NCBI GenBank assembly: GCA_913061265.1
Contig: CAJXVS010000006.1
Coordinates: forward strand, 310,001-374,000
Direction: 5' to 3'
DNA length: 64,000 nt
DNA from: an uncultured Halobacteriovorax sp.
GTDB taxonomy: Bacteria; Bdellovibrionota; Bacteriovoracia; Bacteriovoracales; Bacteriovoracaceae
Shown: piece after piece, positions 51,621 to 60,592 of the stretch
Position numbering within the stretch: position 1 is the first letter of the stretch
Layout of the letters: every line of letters starts with the position of its first letter
Notes under the pieces: model-generated
Told to the model about the DNA's origin: nothing
Databases searched by the model: none
What the model saw: only the letters and a program-made list of their open reading frames with translations
Program-made: the position numbers and the translations under genes

Positions 51621-53780
51621 ATGGAAAACTCTCTAGAAAGACGCCTCGGGCTTTTCTCCGTCGTAACAATATGTATAAGCTCAATGCTAGGATCTGGCAT
51701 CTTTGTTCTCCCTGGTCTAGGCTTTGCCATCACGGGTCCTTCTATTTACTTAGCTTATTTACTCTCCGCACTTTGTATCTTACCAGCTGCTATGAGTAAG
51801 GCGGAACTAGCTACGGCCATGCCAGCAAGTGGTGGCTCTTATATTTATTTAGAGAGAACTTTTGGTCCATTAGCCGGCACTGTCTCAGGTCTTGGGCTTT
51901 GGTTATCAATCCTTCTAAAATCTGCTTTTGCCTTAGTTGGTATTGGCGCTTATATGTCAGTGGTCTCGTCCGTTGATGACTTTCCAATGCAACTTGGTTT
52001 CTTAACGTTTATCTGTTTCGTTAATATCCTAGGTGTTGGTAAAGTCTCTCGTTTTATGACCATCATCCTCTTTGTCTCCATTGCGGGGATGACAGCAGTA
52101 AATACCTTAGGTTTCTTTTCATGGGACCCTCAGTACTTAAAACCTCTCTTTCCTAGAGGTTCTCTTGGTTTAGCAGAAGCCACCGCTCTTGTTTTTGTCT
52201 CCTTTGCGGGAGTGACTAAAGTAGCGGCTATTGCTGAAGAAGTTAAAAATCCCGGTAAGAACCTAAGCCGAGGTATCCTTCTTTCTTTAGGAATTGTAAC
52301 TGTCATTTATTGCGTAACTTCATTTGTTATGGCCGGAAATTTTTCTCATTTAGTATTGGCCAACGATCTAAAGCCTGCTTATACACTTGCTTTAAAAGTT
52401 GGAGGTCCTCTCTTTGGTTCAGTCATAGCCATTATCGCAATCCTGACCATGGTAAATGTTTCTAACGCTGGAATTCTTGCTGGCTCTCGTTTTCCTTTTG
52501 CTATGAGTAGAGATAAATTGCTCCCTAGTTTTTTAGGAAAGCTTCATCATAAATTCTTAACCCCAATCGCTTCTATTATTCTTTCTTATTTAGTGGTGAT
52601 CTTTATTCTCTATAATTTTGATGTCACTAAGATCGCGAAGATGGCCTCTGCTTTTATGATCGCCATTTATATGATCGAGAATATCTCTGTTATTGTTTTA
52701 AGAGAAAGTAGAACCCAGTGGTATAAGCCTGTTTATAAGGCTCCTCTTTATCCATTCCTCCAAGTATTTGGTATCCTCTCAGGAGTCGCCCTTCTTGTTG
52801 GAATGGGAATTCTAGCTGTTAAGTCTCTCTCTTTTATTTCCGGACTCGGTGTTATTCTTTATTTTGTCTATAGTAGAAGACAGACAGATAGAAAGGGCGT
52901 TATTGGAATTCGAGGCAGAAGAACTGACCTACTCCAAGAGCAAGCACCACAAACTTCAAGCTATAAATCTATAGACCTCTCGAGAGATGCTCAGGTTGTT
53001 GTTTCTCTCTTCGGGAAAGAAAGAAGTCCAGAGATGCTTATTGAGATGGGAGTGGCTTTGGCCGAACATGGCAACTTAGAAGTCGCCCATATCCTAGAGA
53101 TTCCAGAGCAAGCTTCCCTAAACGATATTATTGATGAACCAGCAGAACTACGCTCTCTTCGAAGAAGAGTCATCGCTATGGCCATCGAGAAAAAAGAACC
53201 TATCACTTTTGATCCGGTTGTAAGTCATGATGTTTCGCGAACAATCTTTGAGATCTCTCAAAGGCTTCATTGCGAGTGGCTTTTAATTGAATGGAGAGGA
53301 AGAAGCCGTGGAGCTTTAACATTTCACAATCCAATCGGTTGGCTAAAGTCCCATCTTCATTGCAATCTCGCCGTCTTTAAAGATAGCGGCGTTCGCTATG
53401 TAAGAAAGATCGTCGCCCTTATAAATGCAGATATGAATGATGCCTTAGTCCTTGAGACTTCTGATCACTTAGCTGAAGTAAATAGAGCCGACATCACTCT
53501 TGTAAAGTTTTGTCATGAAAATGTAAGTATCGAAAAACAAAGATATGAAGAACGCTTTTTAGATGAACTTGCTTCAACTCTAAAAGCCCCGACTCATACT
53601 AAGGTTCTCACTGGTAAAGATGAGATCAAAAAGCTTCTTGCAGAGACCGTGGAGTACGATCTTCTGGTCTTAGGAAGTACCGATCCTACTTTTAAATCTA
53701 GTTTTTTTGGAGCCTATGACGATAAGTTAATTGCTAAAGCCGCCTGTTCTGTTCTGGCCGTTCATAGCTCTTCACTTTAG
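51621..53780 (+). CDS. APC-family amino-acid permease fused to universal-stress-protein domains
   Basis: A 719-residue fusion. Residues 1-430 form the 12-helix APC permease: it opens LGLFSVVTICISSMLGSGIFVLPG, with the unwound-helix GSGIF motif, and the LAEATALVFVSFAGVTKVAAIAEE helix follows. Residues about 450-719 hold two universal-stress-type domains: DAQVVVSLFGKERSPEMLIEMG and KIVALINADMNDALVLETSDHL with EYDLLVLGSTDPTFKS near the end. Such fusions are known in amino-acid and potassium transporters, where the USP part is thought to sense ATP or AMP. The substrate is not readable. The ribosome site is weak. The 3' end overlaps the convergent lipoprotein gene by 9 nt. Confidence 0.88.
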   Translation: MENSLERRLGLFSVVTICISSMLGSGIFVLPGLGFAITGPSIYLAYLLSALCILPAAMSKAELATAMPASGGSYIYLERTFGPLAGTVSGLGLWLSILLKSAFALVGIGAYMSVVSSVDDFPMQLGFLTFICFVNILGVGKVSRFMTIILFVSIAGMTAVNTLGFFSWDPQYLKPLFPRGSLGLAEATALVFVSFAGVTKVAAIAEEVKNPGKNLSRGILLSLGIVTVIYCVTSFVMAGNFSHLVLANDLKPAYTLALKVGGPLFGSVIAIIAILTMVNVSNAGILAGSRFPFAMSRDKLLPSFLGKLHHKFLTPIASIILSYLVVIFILYNFDVTKIAKMASAFMIAIYMIENISVIVLRESRTQWYKPVYKAPLYPFLQVFGILSGVALLVGMGILAVKSLSFISGLGVILYFVYSRRQTDRKGVIGIRGRRTDLLQEQAPQTSSYKSIDLSRDAQVVVSLFGKERSPEMLIEMGVALAEHGNLEVAHILEIPEQASLNDIIDEPAELRSLRRRVIAMAIEKKEPITFDPVVSHDVSRTIFEISQRLHCEWLLIEWRGRSRGALTFHNPIGWLKSHLHCNLAVFKDSGVRYVRKIVALINADMNDALVLETSDHLAEVNRADITLVKFCHENVSIEKQRYEERFLDELASTLKAPTHTKVLTGKDEIKKLLAETVEYDLLVLGSTDPTFKSSFFGAYDDKLIAKAACSVLAVHSSSL

Positions 53781-54419
53781 TTCGACAAGAACACAGAATT
53801 GATCTCTTGTTTCGCTTGGCTTAAAGAGGCTATGACTCAGTTCTCTGCCGAAAGCCTCGTAACTGGCCTCCTCTATAGGCTCTAACTCATCGTCGACGAT
53901 TGGACAGAAGTTAAGCCGCCCAAACTCTAAGAAATTAGTATCCATTCCAAAAAGCTCGTCTAAATAAAGAGTTCTCTTTAAGGGATAGTCAGTATTATTC
54001 TCTTGAGACTCGTTCATAAGGCTTTTTGAATCCGTATGATCTCTACCAAATAGACAATGAGCTAGTTCATGAAAGACGACAGCTTCTATATAGAAAAGAT
54101 CTTTCTCTAAGATAGAGGGATTGATCTTAATGAACTTACGTTCAAAATTATCCCTATTAAACAAAGTATTAGCAGCGGCAGAAAAAGCATTCTTTCCCAT
54201 TCCAGGAACCGTGCAGACACCATCATTCTCAAGTCCTGCATTCCCAAAAGAGATAGGAATACTGAGTTCCCCATCAGAAACTTCAACCCCTCTCGCTGCC
54301 GCTTCAGCCTGAAACTGAATCTTCAAGCTATTAAAGCGAGGGTCATTCTGAGGGGCCTTCTTCGGACCACAGGAGGCTAGGATCAATCCCAGAAATAGGT
54401 AGATAAGAGTGTTTTGCAT
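53772..54419 (-). CDS. Lipoprotein with zinc-metalloprotease-like motif
   Basis: A 215-residue lipoprotein with a lipobox at Cys17 (LILASC). A zinc motif reads HELAHCLFGRDH (H117, E118, H121, H128), followed by SLMNES, which resembles a Met-turn. Classical metzincins have HExxHxxGxxH; here the third His is one residue further away. I infer a membrane-anchored secreted metallopeptidase. An alternative is a non-peptidase zinc-binding protein. Downstream of the zinc motif the chain has several acidic stretches and Cys residues (LNFCPIVDDELEP). Confidence 0.72.
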   Translation of the reverse strand: MQNTLIYLFLGLILASCGPKKAPQNDPRFNSLKIQFQAEAAARGVEVSDGELSIPISFGNAGLENDGVCTVPGMGKNAFSAAANTLFNRDNFERKFIKINPSILEKDLFYIEAVVFHELAHCLFGRDHTDSKSLMNESQENNTDYPLKRTLYLDELFGMDTNFLEFGRLNFCPIVDDELEPIEEASYEAFGRELSHSLFKPSETRDQFCVLVELK

Positions 54420-54493
54420 GGTGGGAAACTACGTCTGTGGGAGGTTTTTGGCCATAGCTTGTGTAAAGATGATAACTCTTTAATTTCAAGCAC

Positions 54494-55573
54494 TTAACTG
54501 GTTGAAACTTCCTCTCTAAAAGGGCGCCAGTTACCTTGCCAGATATTCAATGAGCCACTTCTTATAGACTTGGTTTTTGAGTGCACATCAATTGCGCAAT
54601 AAGTGAGGTTCGCTACAGACTCATGAAGAGCGGCATCGATTGAAGGGATCATATTCCAAGTTCCCGTGTTGAAGTAATACTTACCTTCAGGAAAGCGCCT
54701 CCATTCTTGAACATGAGTATGGCCCATGACTACCGTATGGAGATCAGGGTTTCTTTTAAGGATACTCTTGGCCTTCTTTTCGTAGCGCGGATAGATAGTG
54801 ATTTGCTTAAGAACTTTTAAAGTTGTTTGAAAGTTTCTATTTTGTTTTGTGTAAGTATCAAAGTTAGTTCTAATAAAGTATCTGATCACCGTATAAAACA
54901 TCCTAATAAAATAAGAAAAGTCATTTAGGATAGACCATTTTATATAACTCGACATTGGCCTTACTTTATCGATCATGGGTCTTTCTTTTTTTAATTGAGG
55001 AAGAACATTTATACAAAATAAGCTTCCCCAAGGAAGATTTAAGATTTTTTTTCCATTAGGTCCATCTAAGAAATACTTATGAGGGTTGACGGTATTAATA
55101 ACTTCAAAACGATGGCCATGCTCTATGTGAACACCATCTACATTAAGTTCGAAGCTAAACTCAATTCCTTCTCCTACTAAGCTTTTCAAGTACAACTGAG
55201 CCTCTTCAAAGGCTATTCCTGAATCGTGATTTCCAATGACATAAGTGAGTTTTTTATTGGGAGTGGCGAGAAATTTTTTTAGAGAATCAAAAAAGGTTGG
55301 ATGCCCTTTCTCAATCTGCTTTATCGCTTTTACTGTTAAATCACCGTCAATAATACTAGAGAAGACACCATCGACATCGATCTGAATAAGATTGAGAATG
55401 TCTCCATTTAGAACCAGATGGCAGTGAGTCCAATAATGTTTTCCAGAACTATAATAATCTGTGAACTCTTGAAAACGGTCGTCTTCAAAGAAGTCTTCTA
55501 AAATATTGAGTTGCCCATTCTTAAGGAATTTACCTTTACCTAAATGGAGGTCACTGACGACGAGGATTAACAT
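54494..55573 (-). CDS. Calcineurin-like metallophosphoesterase
   Basis: A 359-residue protein with the two-metal phosphoesterase motifs in order: D8 and H10 (VVSDLHLG), NGDILN, GNHDSG, HGHRFE and MGHTHVQEW. The extra helical segment in the middle (SSYIKWSILNDFSYFIRMFYTV) is hydrophobic and may bind membrane or a partner. It hydrolyses phosphate esters, with nucleotide, lipid A precursor (LpxH-like) or cyclic dinucleotide as possible substrates. The start is ATG, 3 nt after the GGDEF gene's stop. It is the last gene of the receiver-repeat protein/diguanylate-cyclase operon. Confidence 0.85.
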   Translation of the reverse strand: MLILVVSDLHLGKGKFLKNGQLNILEDFFEDDRFQEFTDYYSSGKHYWTHCHLVLNGDILNLIQIDVDGVFSSIIDGDLTVKAIKQIEKGHPTFFDSLKKFLATPNKKLTYVIGNHDSGIAFEEAQLYLKSLVGEGIEFSFELNVDGVHIEHGHRFEVINTVNPHKYFLDGPNGKKILNLPWGSLFCINVLPQLKKERPMIDKVRPMSSYIKWSILNDFSYFIRMFYTVIRYFIRTNFDTYTKQNRNFQTTLKVLKQITIYPRYEKKAKSILKRNPDLHTVVMGHTHVQEWRRFPEGKYYFNTGTWNMIPSIDAALHESVANLTYCAIDVHSKTKSIRSGSLNIWQGNWRPFREEVSTS

Positions 55574-55576
55574 TTG

Positions 55577-56596
55577 TTAGGTGGAACTAAGTTCGCCCGC
55601 GTGGCAAACTTGTCCTCTCCCCGCTTCCTTTGCTTCATACATCATTTTATCGGCTATCTCTAAGATCTCATCTCTTGTTCTAGCGTCGCTAGGGAAACCT
55701 GCCACTCCAATAGAAACCGAGAGCTTAAAACTTCCTTTAGACTTACTGTCTTCAGAAGTTGCGTCTGAGAATTCATTATTTTTAACGGCGTTTAGGATAC
55801 GACTCCCAACAATCTTTGCTATTTCTGGATTTGAGTCAGGAATGATCATAACAAACTCATCCCCTCCATAACGATAGATCATATCCGTTTCTCTTAAAAC
55901 CTTCCTTAGAAGTTCGGCTAGTTCAAAAAGAAGATGCGTCCCAACAAGATGCCCATGCCCGTCATTGACCGCCTTAAAATGATCCACGTCTATAAAAAGG
56001 ACGGAGAACTCTTCTTTATAATCTTTGTGTTTCTTAATTGAGAAATCTAAGTCTTTATAAAGCTTTCTTTGATTATATAAACCTGTCACATCATCAAGGT
56101 GAGCTAGGTCTTCCATTTTCTTAAGTTCACTAAAAGAATTTACAATTGAGTCAATATTTGAAAGATAGCGGACCATATAATCGAGGATGTCTTTATCTAA
56201 TTGTTCAGTATGGTGAACAAGCCCAAAGAAGACCTGCTGATCTGAATGCCCACAATAAATGGAGTAATAATAATCTTCACCCGTATAGTACTCTTTCCAG
56301 CTTTTAAAGATTGGCTCGCCTTCACAGGCCTTTAGTAAATTAAGTTCAATTAAGTCAGCTGAGAAATGATCCTCTCCAACAAGATTTCGATTCCAAAGAG
56401 TACGGCATGACTTTGCCATATCTTTTGAGTGAAGCTTTGACCCGTCCCTTGGTTTAGCAAAGACGATCATAGGAGAGGTGCTCATTCTTTTTTGAAAGAA
56501 CTGATCGAGCTCGCCATAAAGCTCCTTTCCTCCTTCGAGTTTCGAAAAGGAACACATAAATTCCATCAATTCTGCTAAAGGTTTTGGAATTTCCAC
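55577..56596 (-). CDS. Diguanylate cyclase (GGDEF domain) with N-terminal sensory region
   Basis: A 339-residue protein. The N-terminal 165 residues look like a GAF-type sensory domain, followed by a short coiled linker. The GGDEF domain has DVTGLYNQRKL, the active-site YRYGGDEFVMIIP, and an intact I-site RxxD five residues before GGDEF, which implies product inhibition. It makes c-di-GMP from two GTP. In bdelloplast-forming and gliding relatives, such enzymes control predation and motility. The start is GTG with an AAGGA site 9 nt upstream. It lies between the receiver/repeat protein and the metallophosphoesterase in one operon. Confidence 0.93.
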   Translation of the reverse strand: MEIPKPLAELMEFMCSFSKLEGGKELYGELDQFFQKRMSTSPMIVFAKPRDGSKLHSKDMAKSCRTLWNRNLVGEDHFSADLIELNLLKACEGEPIFKSWKEYYTGEDYYYSIYCGHSDQQVFFGLVHHTEQLDKDILDYMVRYLSNIDSIVNSFSELKKMEDLAHLDDVTGLYNQRKLYKDLDFSIKKHKDYKEEFSVLFIDVDHFKAVNDGHGHLVGTHLLFELAELLRKVLRETDMIYRYGGDEFVMIIPDSNPEIAKIVGSRILNAVKNNEFSDATSEDSKSKGSFKLSVSIGVAGFPSDARTRDEILEIADKMMYEAKEAGRGQVCHAGELSST

Positions 56597-56610
56597 TTAC
56601 TTATTTCCTT

Positions 56611-59373
56611 TTAAAGCTTATCAATCTTATCTAAGATGCCATCATCAAAATCATTTTCAGATTCAAGGGACTTTAAAGAACCTCTTAGAGTTCTCATAAT
56701 TTTTTCAAGCCTCTCTTCAACCTTTTCCTTATCTTCTCTTGATTTTACTTCACGAATACTGGCATTTTCCATATTAAATTCTAGTGAATCAATCTTTCTT
56801 TTAAGATCAAGGATCTTCATGTCTCGGCTTTTCACCTGGCTTTGAGAATCCATGCTTATAAGCTCTAGTTGACTCTCTAACTCTTTCTCACGTTGCTTAA
56901 CCTGATTGATATCGATGCGCACTTTCTGGTTAAGACGATCAAACTCTTTTTGAACACTCTTCGCCCGCTCTTCATAGATATGCTTCTTCTCTTCACTTAA
57001 CCTGACTCGGTATTTAAGCTCGTCTATTTCGTCATGATTTCTTTTCTTTAAGATTTGAATTTCTATCTTAGCTTCATCAAGCTCTGCCCGAAGACCTAGC
57101 TTATCCTGATCCCCTAACTTAGATTCAGTCTTTAACTCATGAATTTCTTTTAATAACTCTTCTCGCTCTTCACGAAGTTGTCTAATCGTTCCTTGGAGTC
57201 TTGTTTGCTCAGTTTGATTAAAAGCTTCAGCGACTCTTTGATCTTCTGGGGTAATAATAATTTGTTCATCTACTGTAGAGGCCACTTTCGGCGCCGCCAC
57301 AGGGGCTGTCTCCTCTTCTTTAAGAGAGCCAGCAGCATCAGCTATGGGTTTCGTAGTTTCTAATACCTCAGTAATCGTAAGGTCATCATCAAATTCTTTT
57401 TCATCACTATCAACATCTATAGATTCTTCGACATCATCATCAGCAAGTAAATCTACCCCTGTATCTTCTTCTATTTCGGATAGATCTAACTCGTCTTCAT
57501 CATCTAATGATTCAACAGGGAGAGATGCTTTAAATTCTTTTAAACTATTATCTTCAGAACCCATAACAATAGTGGGGTTAGTACTCTCCCCTACTTCTTC
57601 ATCATCAGAGAAATCTAGAACTTCTGAGTCAGTTCCTGTTAAGGTTCCCTTTTCAAATTCATCTTCTTCATCTTCGCTAAAACTTAAATCTTCCTCTTCG
57701 GAGTCTAAATCATCACCATCAGATAAAATATTAAGCTCACCATCTTCATCAGCATCTTCATTTACAGCAATAATACCTTCTATGGTTGTGCTAACTTCAT
57801 CAAAGGAATCATCGGCATCTAAAGAGTCTGGCTCTCCAAGATCAAGAGAGTCATCCTCACTTTCACCTAAGTCCATTTCTTCTTCACTGGCCTCTAATTC
57901 ATCGTCACTGCCTAAATCTAGGGCATCATCGCTTCCAAGATCAAGAGCATCATCTTCACTTCCAAGGTCTAAGGCACCTGAACTATCATCACTTCCAAGA
58001 TCGAGAGCATCATCGCTTCCAAGATCGAGAGCATCATCACTTCCAAGATCTAAAGCTCCAGAGCTATCATCACTTCCAAGGTCTAAAGCGTCAGAGCTAT
58101 CATCACTTCCAAGATCAAGAGCTCCTGCGCTATCGTCACTTCCAAGATCTAAAGCGTCTTCGTCGTCTCCAAGATCAAGAGCCCCTGCGCTATCGTCACT
58201 TCCTAAATCAAGGGCATCATCACTATCATCGCTTCCTAAATCAAAACCACCTGCTTCTTCATTATTTTCTTCAGGTGATTCACTTTCTTCGTTTATGGCG
58301 AGGGCATCATCAGACTCTTCAGCTGTGGCAAAGTCTAACCCTTCCACTTGTTCGTCTTCAGGTTCTTCCTCTAGAGTTTCAGCTGCTCCACCAAATTCAA
58401 GAGCTCCTTCATCTAGCTCTTCCGCTTCATTTTCTTCGACATCAAAGTCGAGATCATTATCGTCTTCCATAGCTTCCTCCTGAGATGAGTCTGCTTCTAG
58501 GGACTCTTCACTGCCAAGGTCCAGCTCTTCACTCTCAGTTTCTTCGCTCAAATTTATATCTAGATCATCAGATTCGTCTTCATCCATACTAAGACCAACA
58601 TCAAGAGAATCTTCTTCTCCTAGGTTGATATCAAGATCTTCCTCGCCTTCTTCGTCAGCGCCCATGTCTAAATCAAAGCCACCCTCTTCAATTGGAGAGA
58701 TGGAAGCAGGCCCCCCTGCTTGCTGCTCTTGTGGAGCAGGAATATTGACTTTGGACTTTGTTCTCTCTGGTAAGAACGGTCTATCAAAAACCATATCGAA
58801 CTTACTTTGAATATCAACATTTAAAGGAGTCGCAAAATTAGGCCCCGTCTCGCTAGAGACTGAGTGAGCATCAAGCTGTTTCTTTACGCGGTCATCAACC
58901 TTCATGACTCCGGCATCAAAATCAACGGCACTTTCTTCGTCAAATTCAGAATCCGCTCCTTCTATTGAAGAAAGCGGGACCTCCCCTAACTGATCACCTT
59001 CTTCGAAGGCTTCAGAGGCCTGAATATAATCAGAGAGTTCAAAGTCGTTGAGAATTTCATTGATGATCTTAAGACTAATAGGTTTTCTAACATAACCATC
59101 AGCGGCAGTTGCACCTTTTTGATGCTTCTTTAACTCTTTTAACTTTATTTTTTCTGTCATGACGATGCGAACATCATCACCATCCATGAGCTGTTTATTT
59201 AACTTTTCAGCCTCTTTTTTATTTTCATCGAAATCGAGGAATATAAGACAACGCGCCGATTCAGAATGATCAAGCACAAACTGCACGTCGTCGGTTACAA
59301 TCATGTTCTGATGACCCACACCCTCGATTAGATCGACGACGGCATCATCCTGACTAAAGAATAGAATCTTCAT
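56611..59373 (-). CDS. Receiver-like, acidic LDLG-repeat and coiled-coil protein (AglZ/FrzS-like layout)
   Basis: A 920-residue protein in three parts. Residues 1-115 form a receiver-like domain with D9/D10, D47 (LIFLDFDEN), T73 and K97 (VRKPIS), so the key phosphorylation residues are kept. Residues about 140-690 are extremely acidic and disordered-looking, with eleven consecutive ALDLG-S-D-D units between about 375 and 490. Residues about 715-885 are coiled coil (QTRLQGTIRQLREEREELLK onward). N-terminal receiver plus C-terminal coil is the layout of the myxobacterial motility proteins AglZ and FrzS, but the acidic repeat is different. AAGGG lies 8 nt before the ATG. The role is inferred, not shown. 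Confidence 0.8.
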   Translation of the reverse strand: MKILFFSQDDAVVDLIEGVGHQNMIVTDDVQFVLDHSESARCLIFLDFDENKKEAEKLNKQLMDGDDVRIVMTEKIKLKELKKHQKGATAADGYVRKPISLKIINEILNDFELSDYIQASEAFEEGDQLGEVPLSSIEGADSEFDEESAVDFDAGVMKVDDRVKKQLDAHSVSSETGPNFATPLNVDIQSKFDMVFDRPFLPERTKSKVNIPAPQEQQAGGPASISPIEEGGFDLDMGADEEGEEDLDINLGEEDSLDVGLSMDEDESDDLDINLSEETESEELDLGSEESLEADSSQEEAMEDDNDLDFDVEENEAEELDEGALEFGGAAETLEEEPEDEQVEGLDFATAEESDDALAINEESESPEENNEEAGGFDLGSDDSDDALDLGSDDSAGALDLGDDEDALDLGSDDSAGALDLGSDDSSDALDLGSDDSSGALDLGSDDALDLGSDDALDLGSDDSSGALDLGSEDDALDLGSDDALDLGSDDELEASEEEMDLGESEDDSLDLGEPDSLDADDSFDEVSTTIEGIIAVNEDADEDGELNILSDGDDLDSEEEDLSFSEDEEDEFEKGTLTGTDSEVLDFSDDEEVGESTNPTIVMGSEDNSLKEFKASLPVESLDDEDELDLSEIEEDTGVDLLADDDVEESIDVDSDEKEFDDDLTITEVLETTKPIADAAGSLKEEETAPVAAPKVASTVDEQIIITPEDQRVAEAFNQTEQTRLQGTIRQLREEREELLKEIHELKTESKLGDQDKLGLRAELDEAKIEIQILKKRNHDEIDELKYRVRLSEEKKHIYEERAKSVQKEFDRLNQKVRIDINQVKQREKELESQLELISMDSQSQVKSRDMKILDLKRKIDSLEFNMENASIREVKSREDKEKVEERLEKIMRTLRGSLKSLESENDFDDGILDKIDKL
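57906..58240 (-). repeat. In-frame tandem repeat coding for LDLG units
   Basis: Eleven closely spaced copies of the coding unit for ALDLG-S-D-D (with SS/SA-G spacers in some copies) lie in this stretch. Neighbouring units have nearly the same DNA (plus-strand CTTCCAAGATC with AAGAGCATCATC). Unit lengths are mostly multiples of 3 (24-33 nt), so gain or loss of a unit would keep the frame. Confidence 0.85.
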
Positions 59374-59551
59374 ATTTCAAGCCCTTACGTTATATATCTT
59401 ATCAGAGGTGGGCAAAAGTTCAACGCAGGGGAAAAAAGGTTTAAAAATATCAAAGGTTTAATATTGAATTCAGGCCTAAATGTAGACTAAAATAGTCCAA
59501 GCACAATGTATGGGCGAGCCTAAAAACGGACTTTATTTGGCGGTTATTCTT

Positions 59552-60592
59552 ATGATTAGATTTACACTTTTTACCCTACTTCTCAGCTTCGGGACTTCTC
59601 TTATGGCCGAAAGCTTCTATCCTGCGCCACTTTTGCATATGGATAATGCTTTCTCACATCATGTTCTAGTTGCTGAGAAAAATACTCATACTCTTTATTT
59701 ATTTAAGAACGAAGATTCAAAGCCTGTTTTAGTTAAGACCTACCAGATGGCCACAGGTAAGAAAGCTGGCGATAAGGCCTTCCAAGGCGATCATAGAACA
59801 CCTGAGGGAGTTTTCTTTTTCACAGACTTTATTAATCACCAACAGCTTATTGAGCGCCATGGTAAACAAGGTGAAATCTATGGAGTTGGTGCCTTTGTCA
59901 TGGATTATCCAAACCCAATTGATAAGGCAGAAGGTAAAACCGGAGGCGGGATCTGGCTTCACTCAACAAATGATGAAACTAGGATTGATAAAGGCTTAGA
60001 CTCTAGAGGCTGTCTTGTTACTCATAACTCAATGCTCATAGAGCTCTCAGAATATATTGAATTAAATAGAACCCCTATGATTGTCACCCATGACCTTAAG
60101 TACTTAAGCCAGAAGACTTGGAAAAAGAACAAAAATAAGATCACCTCTGCAGTAGAGGGTTGGGTTAACTCTTGGCAAAATGAAGACTTAAAGTCCTACC
60201 TTTCTTTTTATCATAAGAAAGAATACAAAGATAAAGTCCGTGGTGGTTACTATCAATTCGCAGCTTATAAAAAAGCTGTCTTTTCAAACCCTGGTAAGCC
60301 TGTTGTTAATATCAAGAACCTAAGTATTATGCAGTCGGGAGACTATGCCATTGCTGTCTTTAAGCAAGAGTATGAGTCAGCGACGATAAAAGACTTAGGA
60401 AGAAAGATCCTTTATCTAAAGAAAGACCAATACTATAAGTGGAAGATCGTAAGTGAGAACTGGACGAAGAACGGAGTAGGCCCAACGGACCGCTCAGAGA
60501 ATGTTGCCTTCAGACCAGAAATGAGATTCTTTAAAACGAGAAACCCAAGCCAAATCCTTGGCGAATCTTGGAAACAAAGCAGCAATAATTAA
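59552..60592 (+). CDS. L,D-transpeptidase (YkuD) with C-terminal NTF2-like domain
   Basis: A protein of about 346 residues from ATG 59552, where a clear signal peptide starts (cut near SLMA). A longer reading from ATG 59510 would put 14 polar residues before it. The YkuD domain covers about residues 35-190 with catalytic SRGCLV (C154) and the His of GIWLHST. The C-terminal part (about 205-330, AVEGWVNSWQNEDLKSYLSF) looks like an NTF2/SnoaL-type domain. It cross-links peptidoglycan or attaches proteins to it. It is followed without a gap by a membrane coiled-coil gene and a bactofilin gene. Confidence 0.88.
   Translation: MIRFTLFTLLLSFGTSLMAESFYPAPLLHMDNAFSHHVLVAEKNTHTLYLFKNEDSKPVLVKTYQMATGKKAGDKAFQGDHRTPEGVFFFTDFINHQQLIERHGKQGEIYGVGAFVMDYPNPIDKAEGKTGGGIWLHSTNDETRIDKGLDSRGCLVTHNSMLIELSEYIELNRTPMIVTHDLKYLSQKTWKKNKNKITSAVEGWVNSWQNEDLKSYLSFYHKKEYKDKVRGGYYQFAAYKKAVFSNPGKPVVNIKNLSIMQSGDYAIAVFKQEYESATIKDLGRKILYLKKDQYYKWKIVSENWTKNGVGPTDRSENVAFRPEMRFFKTRNPSQILGESWKQSSNN

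Noticed and set aside
57906..58240. CRISPR-like array
   Set aside because: Repeats are coding, in frame, without distinct spacers of even length and without cas genes.
57344..58483. Long Ser-rich reading frame on the plus strand (379 residues)
   Set aside because: It is the mirror of the acidic LDLG repeats on the minus strand; composition is all Ser/Arg/Pro/Lys and there is no ribosome site.
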